DNA of 22,572 nucleotides. Origin: Glandiceps talaboti. Its lineage: Eukaryota; Hemichordata; Enteropneusta; Spengelidae. Under the pieces are notes generated by a model. That model was given only the letters and a program-made list of their open reading frames with translations. It was not told the origin of the DNA and searched no databases. Both the position numbers and the translations under genes were made by a program. The DNA lies in NCBI RefSeq assembly GCF_964340395.1, contig NW_027554309.1, positions 1-22,572 of the forward strand, read 5' to 3'. Shown piece by piece: positions 11,017 to 17,989 of the stretch. The stretch's first letter is position 1; every line of letters begins with the position of its first letter.

Positions 11017-14000
11017 CATACACACATACATGTATAATCTTGAAGGACTGGTTTATGTAATTAGTTCCAATGTATACATGAGCGAAAGATTCACTGATAT
11101 GAAAGCGATTACATGACATAAAAATGACATGAATATACCAATTTTCCATCACTTGAACATGTAACCTGTAACACATGTAACATGTAGCACATAGTCAGTA
11201 GACCGATTCAATAACATCATACATTTTGTAGTACACAGTACTACAGGCAATGATACCAAGCTATATTGTATGTTCCATTCATGTCTGCCATGTAGGTAGT
11301 TGTGACATAGTAATTAAGAGTCATAAAATGAAATGAAAGTATGCAACTTCTAGAGATTTAACAGTTTTGTATTTTACACTTATTTCAGATACCAGAATAT
11401 GCTAACATGTACAACCTTGATGTTGTAGGCGAATACCAGCAACTAATTAGTGAGCTGAAAGATCAGGTAAAGTCCCTAATACTGGATGTAGATGAGTTAA
11501 GTGAAGAAGTGACTACTCTTAGAAATGAAAATAAGGACCTGTTAGAAGATAAAAATAAACTAGAAGATGACAAGGATGAATTACAAAAGAAATTAGACAA
11601 TATGTATGAAACACAAAAACAGAGGATTGAGGCAGTCAAACAAATAGGTTTCATAGAAAATAAGAATGTCTATGAAGAAACAACAAAACTGATCAGGGAT
11701 AAAGATAGAAGGAGCTTAGATAATCTAATAGATGTCAATTTAGTCAGTCACATAAATTCTAGAAATCCTGTTGTTGTCGCATTTATAAATGCAATAACAG
11801 CTAAACAGACAGAAAGTGGGATTGGTTTAATAGGGAATAGTGAATCAGTTAGAACTAAGACCAGTGCCATGAGGTTGCAAGCCATTGATTGTATATATGC
11901 AAGTAGAAATTTAAATTATATTAGTGACCTTATGTTTAGAGTTCAGGCTGTCTTATACTCTCTGACACAGAGTGAAATGGCTTGCAATCTCATCAGCCAT
12001 TGTACACCAGCTGGTTCATATGACACTGTGCAAAATTGGCTGAAAGCCATGAAAGATTCTTGTAAACCAGCCCCACATGGTCTCATTGAATATGCTTTTG
12101 ATAATGAACAAAGACTACTGCGTACATGGCTTAGCCGAGATAGTAACAAACAAAAGTCTGAGGTCCTTACAACTATAATAGTAAATCAGTTGAGTGAGAA
12201 GTGTGATTTTCAGGAGAAAGCCACGTTTAAACCATGTAACTGGCCGAAGCCAACATCAGTAAAAACAATGGAGGCTTTGACACCTGAACTTGAAATGTTA
12301 GTCCATACTGAACAGATACAGTTTATTTCAGAACAACTCACTAAGATAATGAATGAATCAACTGATGTTGTGGGAAACAAAGTAGAAAGTAATGCCACTG
12401 ACATCTGTAGTGTATGTAATCACAGCCATCCAAAGGTTGAAAATAGAATTAAATGTGTAAATTGTGGTAACTTTGGTTTGAAAAGAAAGAGTAAAAAAGG
12501 TGTGGATACAAAGACATACAGGACAAAAAGCACTTGTGATGATAATACAATTGTATTTCATGAGTATACTGGCCACACAGTGACTAATGAGGGAGGTACC
12601 CAACGGGTAGTAATGAAATATGAAGGAAAATCCCCAGACACTGAAAATGTACTTAACCAAGCTAGGAAGGCCAATATTAGTCTTGTAGACCCTATATTTG
12701 TAAACCCATCTTCTCTGGAAGCTATTGTAATAATTCTTAGGGCAATAGGGAAACATGCAGGGATTCATAAATACTGCAACGGTAAAGGAAAGAGGGAATG
12801 GACCATTGTAAGATGTGATGGCTTACCCCAGCACATCATAAGAACAGCTATTCATAAGTATGGGGATGAGTTTGATTGGGTGGTTCTTCGCACTGGTCCA
12901 GGTCATGAAGAAATGAATATGATAAGATCTTTTGCAGAAATGTATTGGGAAATTATCTATTCAGAGTTTGGGAAGACACAGGGTTTTGTGACTGAGAAGG
13001 CTCAGCTTTTCTTTAAGAGATGTGGGGACCACCATCAAAGTTTTGATAATTTCTGTAAATTCCATGAAGCTATCTATCAAGAGTTACTTTGGCCATATAC
13101 GTGTGAGTCTCAAGTTCCATCACCTTATGACTTTTTGGAATGGATAAGGAACAAAAGTAGTGATGAAACGATACAGTTTGTTTGGACAACAATGCTGCAA
13201 CATTGCCTTGGAATTCATTTGTTCAGGAAGGGGGTCCGAAACAATGATACTAAACTTTTCAGAGCAGGGAGACAATTATTTTCTCCAGTTTGGTTTGGAC
13301 GTTGTCACCCAAAATACCAGGAAATAGAGTCATGGGATGAGTATGATAGATTGTGTTGGCCAGAGGCCCTAAGGGAGGTATTAGAACAACATGAATCTGT
13401 TTCTAGATCTGGAAAGCCAAGTAAACACCAGGGTTTGGACTTTGTCCTTGAAGAATATAATAAATCAATCAAATCATGGATAGTGGGGACTCCTGACTAT
13501 ACTAAGTGGGAAAGGGTCATTCACAACCATGACAGTCTTGTATGTCTCCGTAACACCACATTGATGGCACTAGGAATGAGAGTTGATAATTCATTTGATC
13601 GCAATCTTCCTCCATATGAAAACGATCTTGTTAACTTCAAAGTGGTGTTAAGGTCCAAAGCATATCTTACACCTAACCCAGGTAGAACAATTACCAATAT
13701 TCATGGGGAGGATCTTGACATTGGTTTGCTAGATTTTAATAGCGAGGCAGGTATGAGAAGAATGAGATTTGTCACTGAGTATCTATGGGCCTCTAGGTTC
13801 CCTCAGAGAAGAGAACACGTCCCTGTAATTTTTGTTACTAAAGAAGAAAGGGCAAAATATAACAAACTAGAATCTAAATCTGTGGCACAATTAAAGTGTG
13901 AAATACAATCCTGCTTGTCAGTGATGTCTCCAGAAAGAAGAATAGAGTGGGATAGTAAAGTAACTAGACTGAGTAAAAGTAGGGTTGTTAAATCAACATG

Positions 14001-14094
14001 GTTAAAACTTGTCACAGAAATCCAGGATGCAATAATTAATGAAGTGGGGGAAAGTGATGGTAATGTAGATGGTATTTCTGAGGATGACAAGTGA
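8123..14094 (+). CDS. Five-exon gene: large uncharacterised protein with coiled coil and possible RNase H-like core
   Basis: Conceptual splicing of 8123-8449, 9217-9303, 10114-10203, 10768-10842 and 11389-14094 gives one open frame of about 1094 aa, all introns in phase 0. In order: a hydrophobic N-terminus, a basic region with a Cys-x2-Cys pair, short Ser/Thr-rich linkers, a charged coiled coil (about residues 212-269), a CxxC...H...CxxC cluster (about 533-560), and a large C-terminal region. That region has VRCDGLP (D about 670) and GPGHEEMN (about 697-704) motifs, then a helical LEEYNK-type segment. The C-terminal part recalls a multicopy metazoan/fungal family annotated as DUF6589 or similar, possibly derived from a DDE/RNase H-type transposase. 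That assignment is from memory and unverified. The frame is intact with ordinary codon use, so this is a functional gene or a young element. The role is unknown. Confidence 0.72.
8450..9216 (+). other. Intron 1 (GT-AG, 767 bp)
   Basis: Donor GTATGT and acceptor TTGCTTTCTTCACAG are both strong. It contains a 27-nt imperfect direct repeat (8794-8820 and 8880-8906; about 24 of 27 positions match). No other structure is recognised. Confidence 0.7.
9217..9303 (+). CDS. Exon 2 of the spliced gene
   Basis: 29 codons flanked by a strong acceptor (TTCTTCACAG) and the donor CAG|GTTAGT. The frame is open only in the phase set by exon 1. The product begins ADRKRKE, a short basic cluster, and ends ITQSQ. 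It is a symmetric phase 0-0 exon, so it can be skipped without a frameshift. Confidence 0.7.
9304..10113 (+). other. Intron 2 (810 bp)
   Basis: The donor is GTTAGT. The acceptor is uncertain: frame-compatible AG at 10112-10113 (GTCCAAG) versus a better-looking TTTATTTAG at 10105 that would shift the frame. No repeats or element remnants are recognised. Confidence 0.5.
10114..10203 (+). CDS. Exon 3 of the spliced gene (acceptor uncertain)
   Basis: 30 codons starting QRMFIPGH and ending DSHTK before the strong donor AAG|GTAAGA. Only one of three frames is open across the exon. It joins exons 2 and 4 in phase if the acceptor is AG at 10112-10113. The alternative acceptor 8 nt upstream would break the frame unless this exon is handled differently. 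Symmetric phase 0-0. Confidence 0.55.
10385..10500. repeat. Hairpin followed by (TGTC)n-(TG)n
   Basis: An almost perfect inverted repeat at 10385-10414 has arms AGCACAACTGAAC and GTTCAGTAGTGCT, a 4-nt loop TGAG and one A/A mismatch. It is followed by ATAGGGATCGCCCGGCATC, then TGTC units and a TG run to 10500. It lies inside intron 3. The hairpin-plus-microsatellite layout looks like the conserved end of a short mobile element rather than random slippage. No target-site duplication is identified. Confidence 0.55.
10768..10842 (+). CDS. Exon 4 of the spliced gene, with GC donor
   Basis: 25 codons after a strong acceptor (a run of Ts then AAG), beginning YNGVADTT and ending CPETK. The 3' boundary is AAG|GCAAGT, the consensus of GC-AG introns. 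No GT donor in the right phase is seen nearby. Symmetric phase 0-0, so potentially a cassette exon. Confidence 0.65.
10843..11388 (+). other. Intron 4 (GC-AG, 546 bp) containing a SINE
   Basis: It begins GCAAGT and ends CACTTATTTCAG. GC-AG introns are a minor U2-type class that compensates with a near-perfect donor context, as seen here. A tRNA-derived SINE with a CATA tail occupies 10884-11027. Confidence 0.65.
10884..11027 (+). mobile_element. tRNA-derived SINE with (CATA)n tail
   Basis: A pol III A-box-like AGCTCAGCTGGC lies near 10889. A B box GGTTCGACTCC lies near 10931 inside a T-arm-like stem: GTGGG, loop TTCGACT, CCTAC. Flanking AGGGGAT and ATCCCT extend the pairing. The acceptor and anticodon arms are not intact, so this is not a functional tRNA gene. 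A short unrelated region follows, then a CATA tetranucleotide tail (10986-11027), a typical SINE 3' end. Confidence 0.7.
11389..14094 (+). CDS. Exon 5 (large terminal exon) of the spliced gene
   Basis: 901 codons plus stop, after acceptor CACTTATTTCAG. The first in-frame Met is at 11407. From that Met, residues 13-70 form a strongly charged coiled coil. About 334-361 carry CSVCNHSH and CVNCG, a likely zinc knuckle. About 465-520 carry WTIVRCDGLP and GPGHEEMN motifs that could be two strands of an RNase H-like fold. About 640-690 contain FSPVWFGRCHPKYQEIE and about 685-720 HQGLDFVLEEYNKS, patterns I associate with a large uncharacterised metazoan family. The C-terminus is acidic (SEDDK). There is no internal stop or frameshift over 2.7 kb. 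A protein starting at 11407 (895 aa) from an internal promoter is an alternative. Confidence 0.85.
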   Translation: MPEYANMYNLDVVGEYQQLISELKDQVKSLILDVDELSEEVTTLRNENKDLLEDKNKLEDDKDELQKKLDNMYETQKQRIEAVKQIGFIENKNVYEETTKLIRDKDRRSLDNLIDVNLVSHINSRNPVVVAFINAITAKQTESGIGLIGNSESVRTKTSAMRLQAIDCIYASRNLNYISDLMFRVQAVLYSLTQSEMACNLISHCTPAGSYDTVQNWLKAMKDSCKPAPHGLIEYAFDNEQRLLRTWLSRDSNKQKSEVLTTIIVNQLSEKCDFQEKATFKPCNWPKPTSVKTMEALTPELEMLVHTEQIQFISEQLTKIMNESTDVVGNKVESNATDICSVCNHSHPKVENRIKCVNCGNFGLKRKSKKGVDTKTYRTKSTCDDNTIVFHEYTGHTVTNEGGTQRVVMKYEGKSPDTENVLNQARKANISLVDPIFVNPSSLEAIVIILRAIGKHAGIHKYCNGKGKREWTIVRCDGLPQHIIRTAIHKYGDEFDWVVLRTGPGHEEMNMIRSFAEMYWEIIYSEFGKTQGFVTEKAQLFFKRCGDHHQSFDNFCKFHEAIYQELLWPYTCESQVPSPYDFLEWIRNKSSDETIQFVWTTMLQHCLGIHLFRKGVRNNDTKLFRAGRQLFSPVWFGRCHPKYQEIESWDEYDRLCWPEALREVLEQHESVSRSGKPSKHQGLDFVLEEYNKSIKSWIVGTPDYTKWERVIHNHDSLVCLRNTTLMALGMRVDNSFDRNLPPYENDLVNFKVVLRSKAYLTPNPGRTITNIHGEDLDIGLLDFNSEAGMRRMRFVTEYLWASRFPQRREHVPVIFVTKEERAKYNKLESKSVAQLKCEIQSCLSVMSPERRIEWDSKVTRLSKSRVVKSTWLKLVTEIQDAIINEVGESDGNVDGISEDDK

Positions 14095-14707
14095 GACAAA
14101 TATTTGTTAAAGTGAAGATTAAAATTATCCAGTGAAATGTAACTATTTTGATTCTACAATGTGAAGTGTATCTTTTCATGATTACAAATATATATGTATA
14201 GACTCTGATAGTTTAAAAGATTAATGTAGAAAAATTAAATTTAGATTACATTAGAGTTGGTTTCTATAATATTTTATGCTAGATGTAAGTTTCACTGTTT
14301 ATCTCAGCAATAACATTTTTGCATTGTCTTTTTCAGGTATGGTGTTTGGGGTTCCACCTTTCATATACGAATCATAAATCTAAACATGGCTGATTTGGAG
14401 TAATTAATTCATAGAAATAATGAACTGTCAAGTTGCTCTCTACATCTTTATACAAATATACCAAAGTCAAAACCAGACAAATGTCACTGTAGTACAAATT
14501 AACACATGACACTGTGTTGAATAATTTTGTTGTTGGTGTAGGTCTTAAATACCATCATTATTAAAATAATTGGATTGTTTTTAACATTTTCTGTCCATTT
14601 TATATTTGTAGACAACAAATAAGCATGAGGGCAAATTGACATTTCATGTAAAATTTCAAATGGAAATTGTCCAGTTATTAATGGTAATGGTGCATACATG
14701 TTTTTAT

Positions 14708-14708
<1 letters not shown>
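14095..14708 (+). other. 3' UTR and downstream non-coding DNA
   Basis: This follows the stop codon of the large gene. ATTAAA variants of the poly(A) signal occur at 14118 and in AT-rich sequence near 14234. A T-rich stretch ending in CAG occurs near 14336, but no following open frame is seen. The true transcript end is not determined. Confidence 0.4.
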
Positions 14709-14772
<64 letters not shown>

Positions 14773-14804
14773 ACACACACACACACACATGCATGCATGC
14801 ACAC
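14709..14804. repeat. (CA)n microsatellite
   Basis: About 90 bp of CA dinucleotide with a single TACA interruption and a short GCAT tail. Confidence 0.95.
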
Positions 14805-14979
14805 AATACATCTATTCAAGTAATTGGTCGAGTAGATAGCATATTCAGTAAGGAGTCAGGTTTTTTTTATCTGTAGCTTGTTTCACACATTTTTGGAGTT
14901 TTTATATATCCAACTGATTCTGGTAGTACCTTACAGCACTCCTACTGAAGGCTTACATACATGTTCATACTATGCATTG

Positions 14980-14991
14980 TATGTGTGTATG

Positions 14992-15021
<30 letters not shown>
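14980..15021. repeat. (TATG)n microsatellite
   Basis: Short tetranucleotide run of about nine units, the complement type of the CATA arrays elsewhere in the window. Confidence 0.93.
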
Positions 15022-15022
<1 letters not shown>

Positions 15023-16118
15023 TACTTGTAAATGTTTCAATTCAGAAGTTTTATTTGAAAATAAAATTCATTGTACATCATAATTCATCGTCTGTCATTT
15101 TCATTCCCTTATAGATACATGCTTGCTTAGACATAATTTGATTGCAAGTTTGACTAGAAATAACGCCCAATTGTCCATCTTACCATCCCTTACCACTCAA
15201 CCATCTACCCATCAATACCTATTTAGCCCAAACTACATTCCCCAAAATAGTAAATAATGACAAACCAGTAGTTAATTGTGACAACTGTGTATATAAACAG
15301 TTGAAGGTCTTAACACTACAAACAAGGAGTATGTGTAAAAAGAAATTAAGACATCAATTACAGTGTCCTTGCTAGTATTTCTAGTTTTCTCAGATAAGAG
15401 ATAAAATATTGAATTAATGAAATAAGTGACACAAGTAATATATTGTGCAAGTGACATCAAAAAAAGACAATTTATTGTTTGTCTTTTTGATATCATGTTA
15501 GAAAGGTGATGATGATCCCATCACACCAAAAAAGTGAGAAATAAAGTAGTCTGTGACAAAAGTTATATCAATCAACATAATAGGGGTATCAAAAGTACAA
15601 TGACATGTTTTGCAAATTAAGTATATTGCCAAGTAGTGCTTCGGATTTGTTTTAGAAACAGCTGTAAGTTGAAAGACCAAAGCATATCTCTTGTTAAATT
15701 AGAAATCATCATTAACACACCCACCTTAATTTTACACACATAACCAACCATTGAATCATAGAAATACATCACATGACCAAGGTTTGCCTGAAGTCAAAAA
15801 CATGTACGTAATGGTCTGTCAAACAAGTGATGATTCCCCCCCCCCCTCCACGCCAAAACCAACGACATCAGCAAACACGAACTAGCTACAGTATAGTCTC
15901 TGTATGTCACAACGATAACGTAATACTATACACATATGTGTTGTATCCTAATCAGCGTTTACTCAATAGCACAATGGTGACGGTAATCTGTGTAGTTTAC
16001 CTACCTGTGATGTATTAAAATCAAAATTCAAACTTCGAACTCTACACTAAGTTAACATTTTGTGAATGTGCACAGAACAGCTTTCATAACACCATGAAAC
16101 CATGTAATTCACATTTCT
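15022..16118. other. Non-coding interval
   Basis: I see no coding sequence. An AATAAA at 15060-15065 is the first canonical poly(A) signal downstream of the large gene, but it is nearly 1 kb beyond its stop. A poly-C tract lies at about 15836-15847. Short minus frames at 15272-15680 have no recognisable features. Confidence 0.45.
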
Positions 16119-16138
16119 ACACACACACACACACACAT
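16119..16138. repeat. (AC)n microsatellite
   Basis: Short AC run just downstream (minus-strand sense) of the HIRAN gene 3' end. Confidence 0.9.
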
Positions 16139-16156
16139 CACGCATTGATTACGGTA

Positions 16157-16169
16157 GTTCTCTTTTTGG
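16157..16169 (-). promoter_or_regulatory. Histone downstream element-like purine box (U7 target)
   Basis: On the minus strand CCAAAAAGAGAAC lies about 10-20 nt after the histone-type stem-loop. The core AAAAGAG is complementary to the CUCUUUU of known U7 snRNA 5' ends. Position and composition match the downstream element that recruits U7 snRNP for histone pre-mRNA cleavage. Confidence 0.7.
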
Positions 16170-16173
16170 AGGG

Positions 16174-16200
16174 TGTGTGGCCCTGAAAAGGGCCGTTTTG
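16174..16200 (-). terminator. Replication-dependent histone mRNA 3' stem-loop
   Basis: Minus strand GGCCCTTTTCAGGGCC (16179-16194) has a 6-bp stem and a TTTC loop. It matches the metazoan histone stem-loop consensus GGCYCTTTTCAGRGCC at every position. The 5' flank is CAAAAC and the 3' flank ACACA, as expected around an SLBP-bound hairpin, with cleavage predicted just after the ACACA. It starts 20 nt after the stop codon of the HIRAN gene. No AATAAA is seen between stop and stem-loop. Confidence 0.92.
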
Positions 16201-16214
16201 ATTTGGTTTGGTGT

Positions 16215-16607
16215 CTAGGGGAACAAGACAGGAAAACCCTGGTTCAGGACTATGTCCTTTGCCCGAGTGACGTCCTCTGTCTTCACCATGAAGCCGGCCG
16301 TACACATCTGAACTTTACCATACCGCCGAGAATGGAAGAAACAACGGCCCTTTGGCTTCAAATAATACCGTCCATTTGAAGCTAGACGTGCATCAATCAC
16401 TTTTGATAGTAACTGAGCAGCGTCTCTCTTCAAATGGCCGAGTACTTTTGGATGTTGTTCCATTCCATTCTCGACGATACCGCAAGCATTCGGATCATGC
16501 ACGTTATTCAATTCATGGATGATGTTGTATCCTCTCCCTGGCGTTAGTTCCCCCGAATAATGGTGCATTCCCACAGCAATTACGTTTCTGATGATGACTT
16601 TCGGCAT
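16215..16607 (-). CDS. Stand-alone HIRAN-domain protein with histone-type 3' end
   Basis: 130 aa, intronless, from ATG at 16605-16607 to TAG. The open frame extends 19 codons upstream, but only from a TTG, so the ATG is chosen. The whole protein is a HIRAN domain: GMHHYSGE (13-20), ELNNVHDPNA (32-41) and VLGHLKRDAA (55-64) align by eye with the domain in HLTF and Rad5. There HIRAN binds 3' ends of single-stranded DNA and helps remodel stalled replication forks. A helix near residues 110-123 precedes the C-terminus. No helicase or RING domain is attached and no neighbouring frame supplies one. The gene ends in a histone stem-loop plus U7-type element and has octamer and CCAAT boxes upstream. 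S-phase-coupled expression is therefore inferred. It could instead be an accessory gene of an unrecognised mobile element. Confidence 0.85.
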   Translation of the reverse strand: MPKVIIRNVIAVGMHHYSGELTPGRGYNIIHELNNVHDPNACGIVENGMEQHPKVLGHLKRDAAQLLSKVIDARLASNGRYYLKPKGRCFFHSRRYGKVQMCTAGFMVKTEDVTRAKDIVLNQGFPVLFP

Positions 16608-16678
16608 CGTGATTAAAACTTTGTTGTGGTTTTGCTCTGGTTCAGCAGACGATAAGAAAAACAAAAGTAAGCGCGCCT

Positions 16679-16686
16679 ATTTGCAT
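16679..16686 (-). promoter_or_regulatory. Octamer motif ATGCAAAT
   Basis: A perfect octamer in gene-sense orientation, 72 nt upstream of the HIRAN ATG. The octamer is the characteristic Oct-1 (POU2F1) site of H2B promoters, where it drives S-phase transcription. A GGCGCGC string, loosely E2F-like, follows immediately downstream. Confidence 0.6.
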
Positions 16687-16716
16687 AACCTATGACCCAA
16701 ACTTTCTGTGACGCTG

Positions 16717-16721
16717 ATTGG
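16717..16721 (-). promoter_or_regulatory. CCAAT box
   Basis: AACCAATCAGCG on the minus strand contains the NF-Y core CCAAT with a favourable flank, about 110 nt upstream of the ATG and about 30 nt upstream of the octamer. CCAAT boxes are common in histone and other S-phase promoters. Confidence 0.55.
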
Positions 16722-16766
16722 TTAAAATGAACAGTAGAACGTACTACTTAATATTCATGACTAATT

Positions 16767-16776
16767 CCTTATATGG
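16767..16776 (-). promoter_or_regulatory. CArG box (SRF-type site)
   Basis: CCATATAAGG on the minus strand is a perfect match to CC(A/T)6GG, the serum response factor site, about 160 nt upstream of the HIRAN ATG. It may also serve as a TATA-like sequence. Linkage to the gene is inferred from position only. Confidence 0.4.
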
Positions 16777-16857
16777 CGATCGACTTGACTGAATAGAATA
16801 CGCCTGAAATTAAAAAAAATACCCAGTTTTTAGATTGGGAAAGACGTGAATAATCTA

Positions 16858-17574
16858 TTAATTCCAAGGGGTTCCAGCACGGAAAATGATTTCTTCTTCC
16901 TTTAACCTCAAGGCTTTCTCATCACCAGAAACCTTACAAATTCCTGAAATGGACATATCTGATACACTATGATCGTTTGTAATAAAATGCATAGATACGG
17001 GATAGTTACGATTCTTTTGTCTGGTCAAACGGAGATGTTCCACGAAACGATCAGCAAGACGACGTACAGTTGAACCTATATATAGAAAACCACATTTCTG
17101 GCATGTAATGTAATACACTACATTAGTACTAATACAAGTAAATCTACTTGTAACAGACACACTGTTCTTAGGGCCAAAAACATGATTAGTATTAATAATG
17201 AAACGACATGTACCACATCGAGTACGATCGCACGGAAAAGAACCAGCATTAACTTCCAATTCACGTTGTTCTGTACGTACCACCATATCTCTAAGACTGG
17301 TATCACGACGCCAAGCTGTTAATGGTACTGCAGGAAACAATGAATTGGTAACCCTATTAGAACGTAAGATATTAAAATGCTTGTATATAATGTTTTTAAC
17401 TCTTGTTGAAAAGGGATGGTATGTAAGAGCTAGTATGGGACGATCGTTGTTACTCCTCTGATCATGTGATTTGATACAAGCTTCCCTAGACAAAGATGAT
17501 ACTTTATGTAAAGCCGCGTTGGTAACAGACATAGGATAACCACGTTGATGGAAGTACGTGCAAAATTCAGCAGA
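16858..17574 (-). pseudogene. Penelope-like element fragment: C-terminal GIY-YIG endonuclease
   Basis: An open frame of 239 codons reads from the microsatellite border at 17574 down to TAA at 16858. The first Met is at 17532. Residues before that Met include YFHQRGYP, which shows that the frame is the tail of a longer reverse-transcriptase polyprotein. From the Met: AWRRDTSLRDM (73-83), a CCC cluster CDRTRCGTC (101-109), then a GIY-YIG nuclease core with VVYYITC (138-144), LYIGS (150-154) and RFVEHL (162-167). This order is typical of Penelope-like retroelements with a zinc motif before the endonuclease. The reverse-transcriptase domain is missing. The frame is uninterrupted, so the truncation is probably recent. 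Confidence 0.8.
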
Positions 17575-17576
17575 CT

Positions 17577-17747
17577 ATGTACATACATACATACATACAT
17601 ACATACATACATACATACATACATACATACATACATACATACATACATACATGCATGCATGCATACATGCATACATACATACATACATACATACATACAT
17701 ACATACATACATACATACATACATACATACATACATACATACATACG
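17577..17747. repeat. (CATA)n microsatellite abutting the Penelope fragment
   Basis: About 170 bp of CATA tetramers with a GCAT-rich middle (17650-17670). Its left edge coincides with the point where Penelope-like coding sequence stops. Overlapping Tyr-Ile-His-Thr frames are repeat translations. Confidence 0.96.
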
Positions 17748-17772
17748 AGTAGTGCAGAAGTAATGAGTAGAA

Positions 17773-17825
17773 CAGTCCTGATAAATAGATAAATTCAATC
17801 TTGACGTTTCGAATTAATTTCTAGA
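17773..17825 (-). mobile_element. Penelope-like terminal motif (copy 2), possible decayed hammerhead region
   Basis: On the minus strand AATTAATTCGAAACGTC is followed about 20 nt later by GGACTG and then the TATG microsatellite and the truncated Penelope frame. The layout matches copy 1 at 7568-7627. CGAAAC followed by GTC is the 3' half of a hammerhead ribozyme core. The 5' box is degenerate (CTAGAAA rather than CTGATGA). It may be the 5' pseudo-LTR of the same element as the endonuclease fragment, with the interior deleted. Confidence 0.4.
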
Positions 17826-17989
17826 TACTTAATTATTTTGTTAGCTTTCAGTTAATGTTGTCATGAAGACAGAGGTCTTTGGTGGGTTGGGTGCCTTCTG
17901 TTCCCCACCTGTCCTGTTCTGTACGCCATTTCATCGATGGCCTATAGTTTTGTTTGTTCATCTTGTAGTGCAATCTTGCTTCTGTATTC

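Noticed and set aside
13803-14099. Minus-strand Ser/Leu-rich frame, and others inside exon 5
   Set aside because: Shadow frames of the intact 901-codon exon on the plus strand.
16608-16664. 19-codon N-terminal extension of the HIRAN protein
   Set aside because: The extended frame begins at TTG, not ATG. The first ATG at 16607 gives a start immediately before the domain and a normal spacing to the octamer.
17198-17461. Plus-strand 87-codon frame
   Set aside because: Antisense of the Penelope-like endonuclease, whose minus frame shows clear GIY-YIG motifs.
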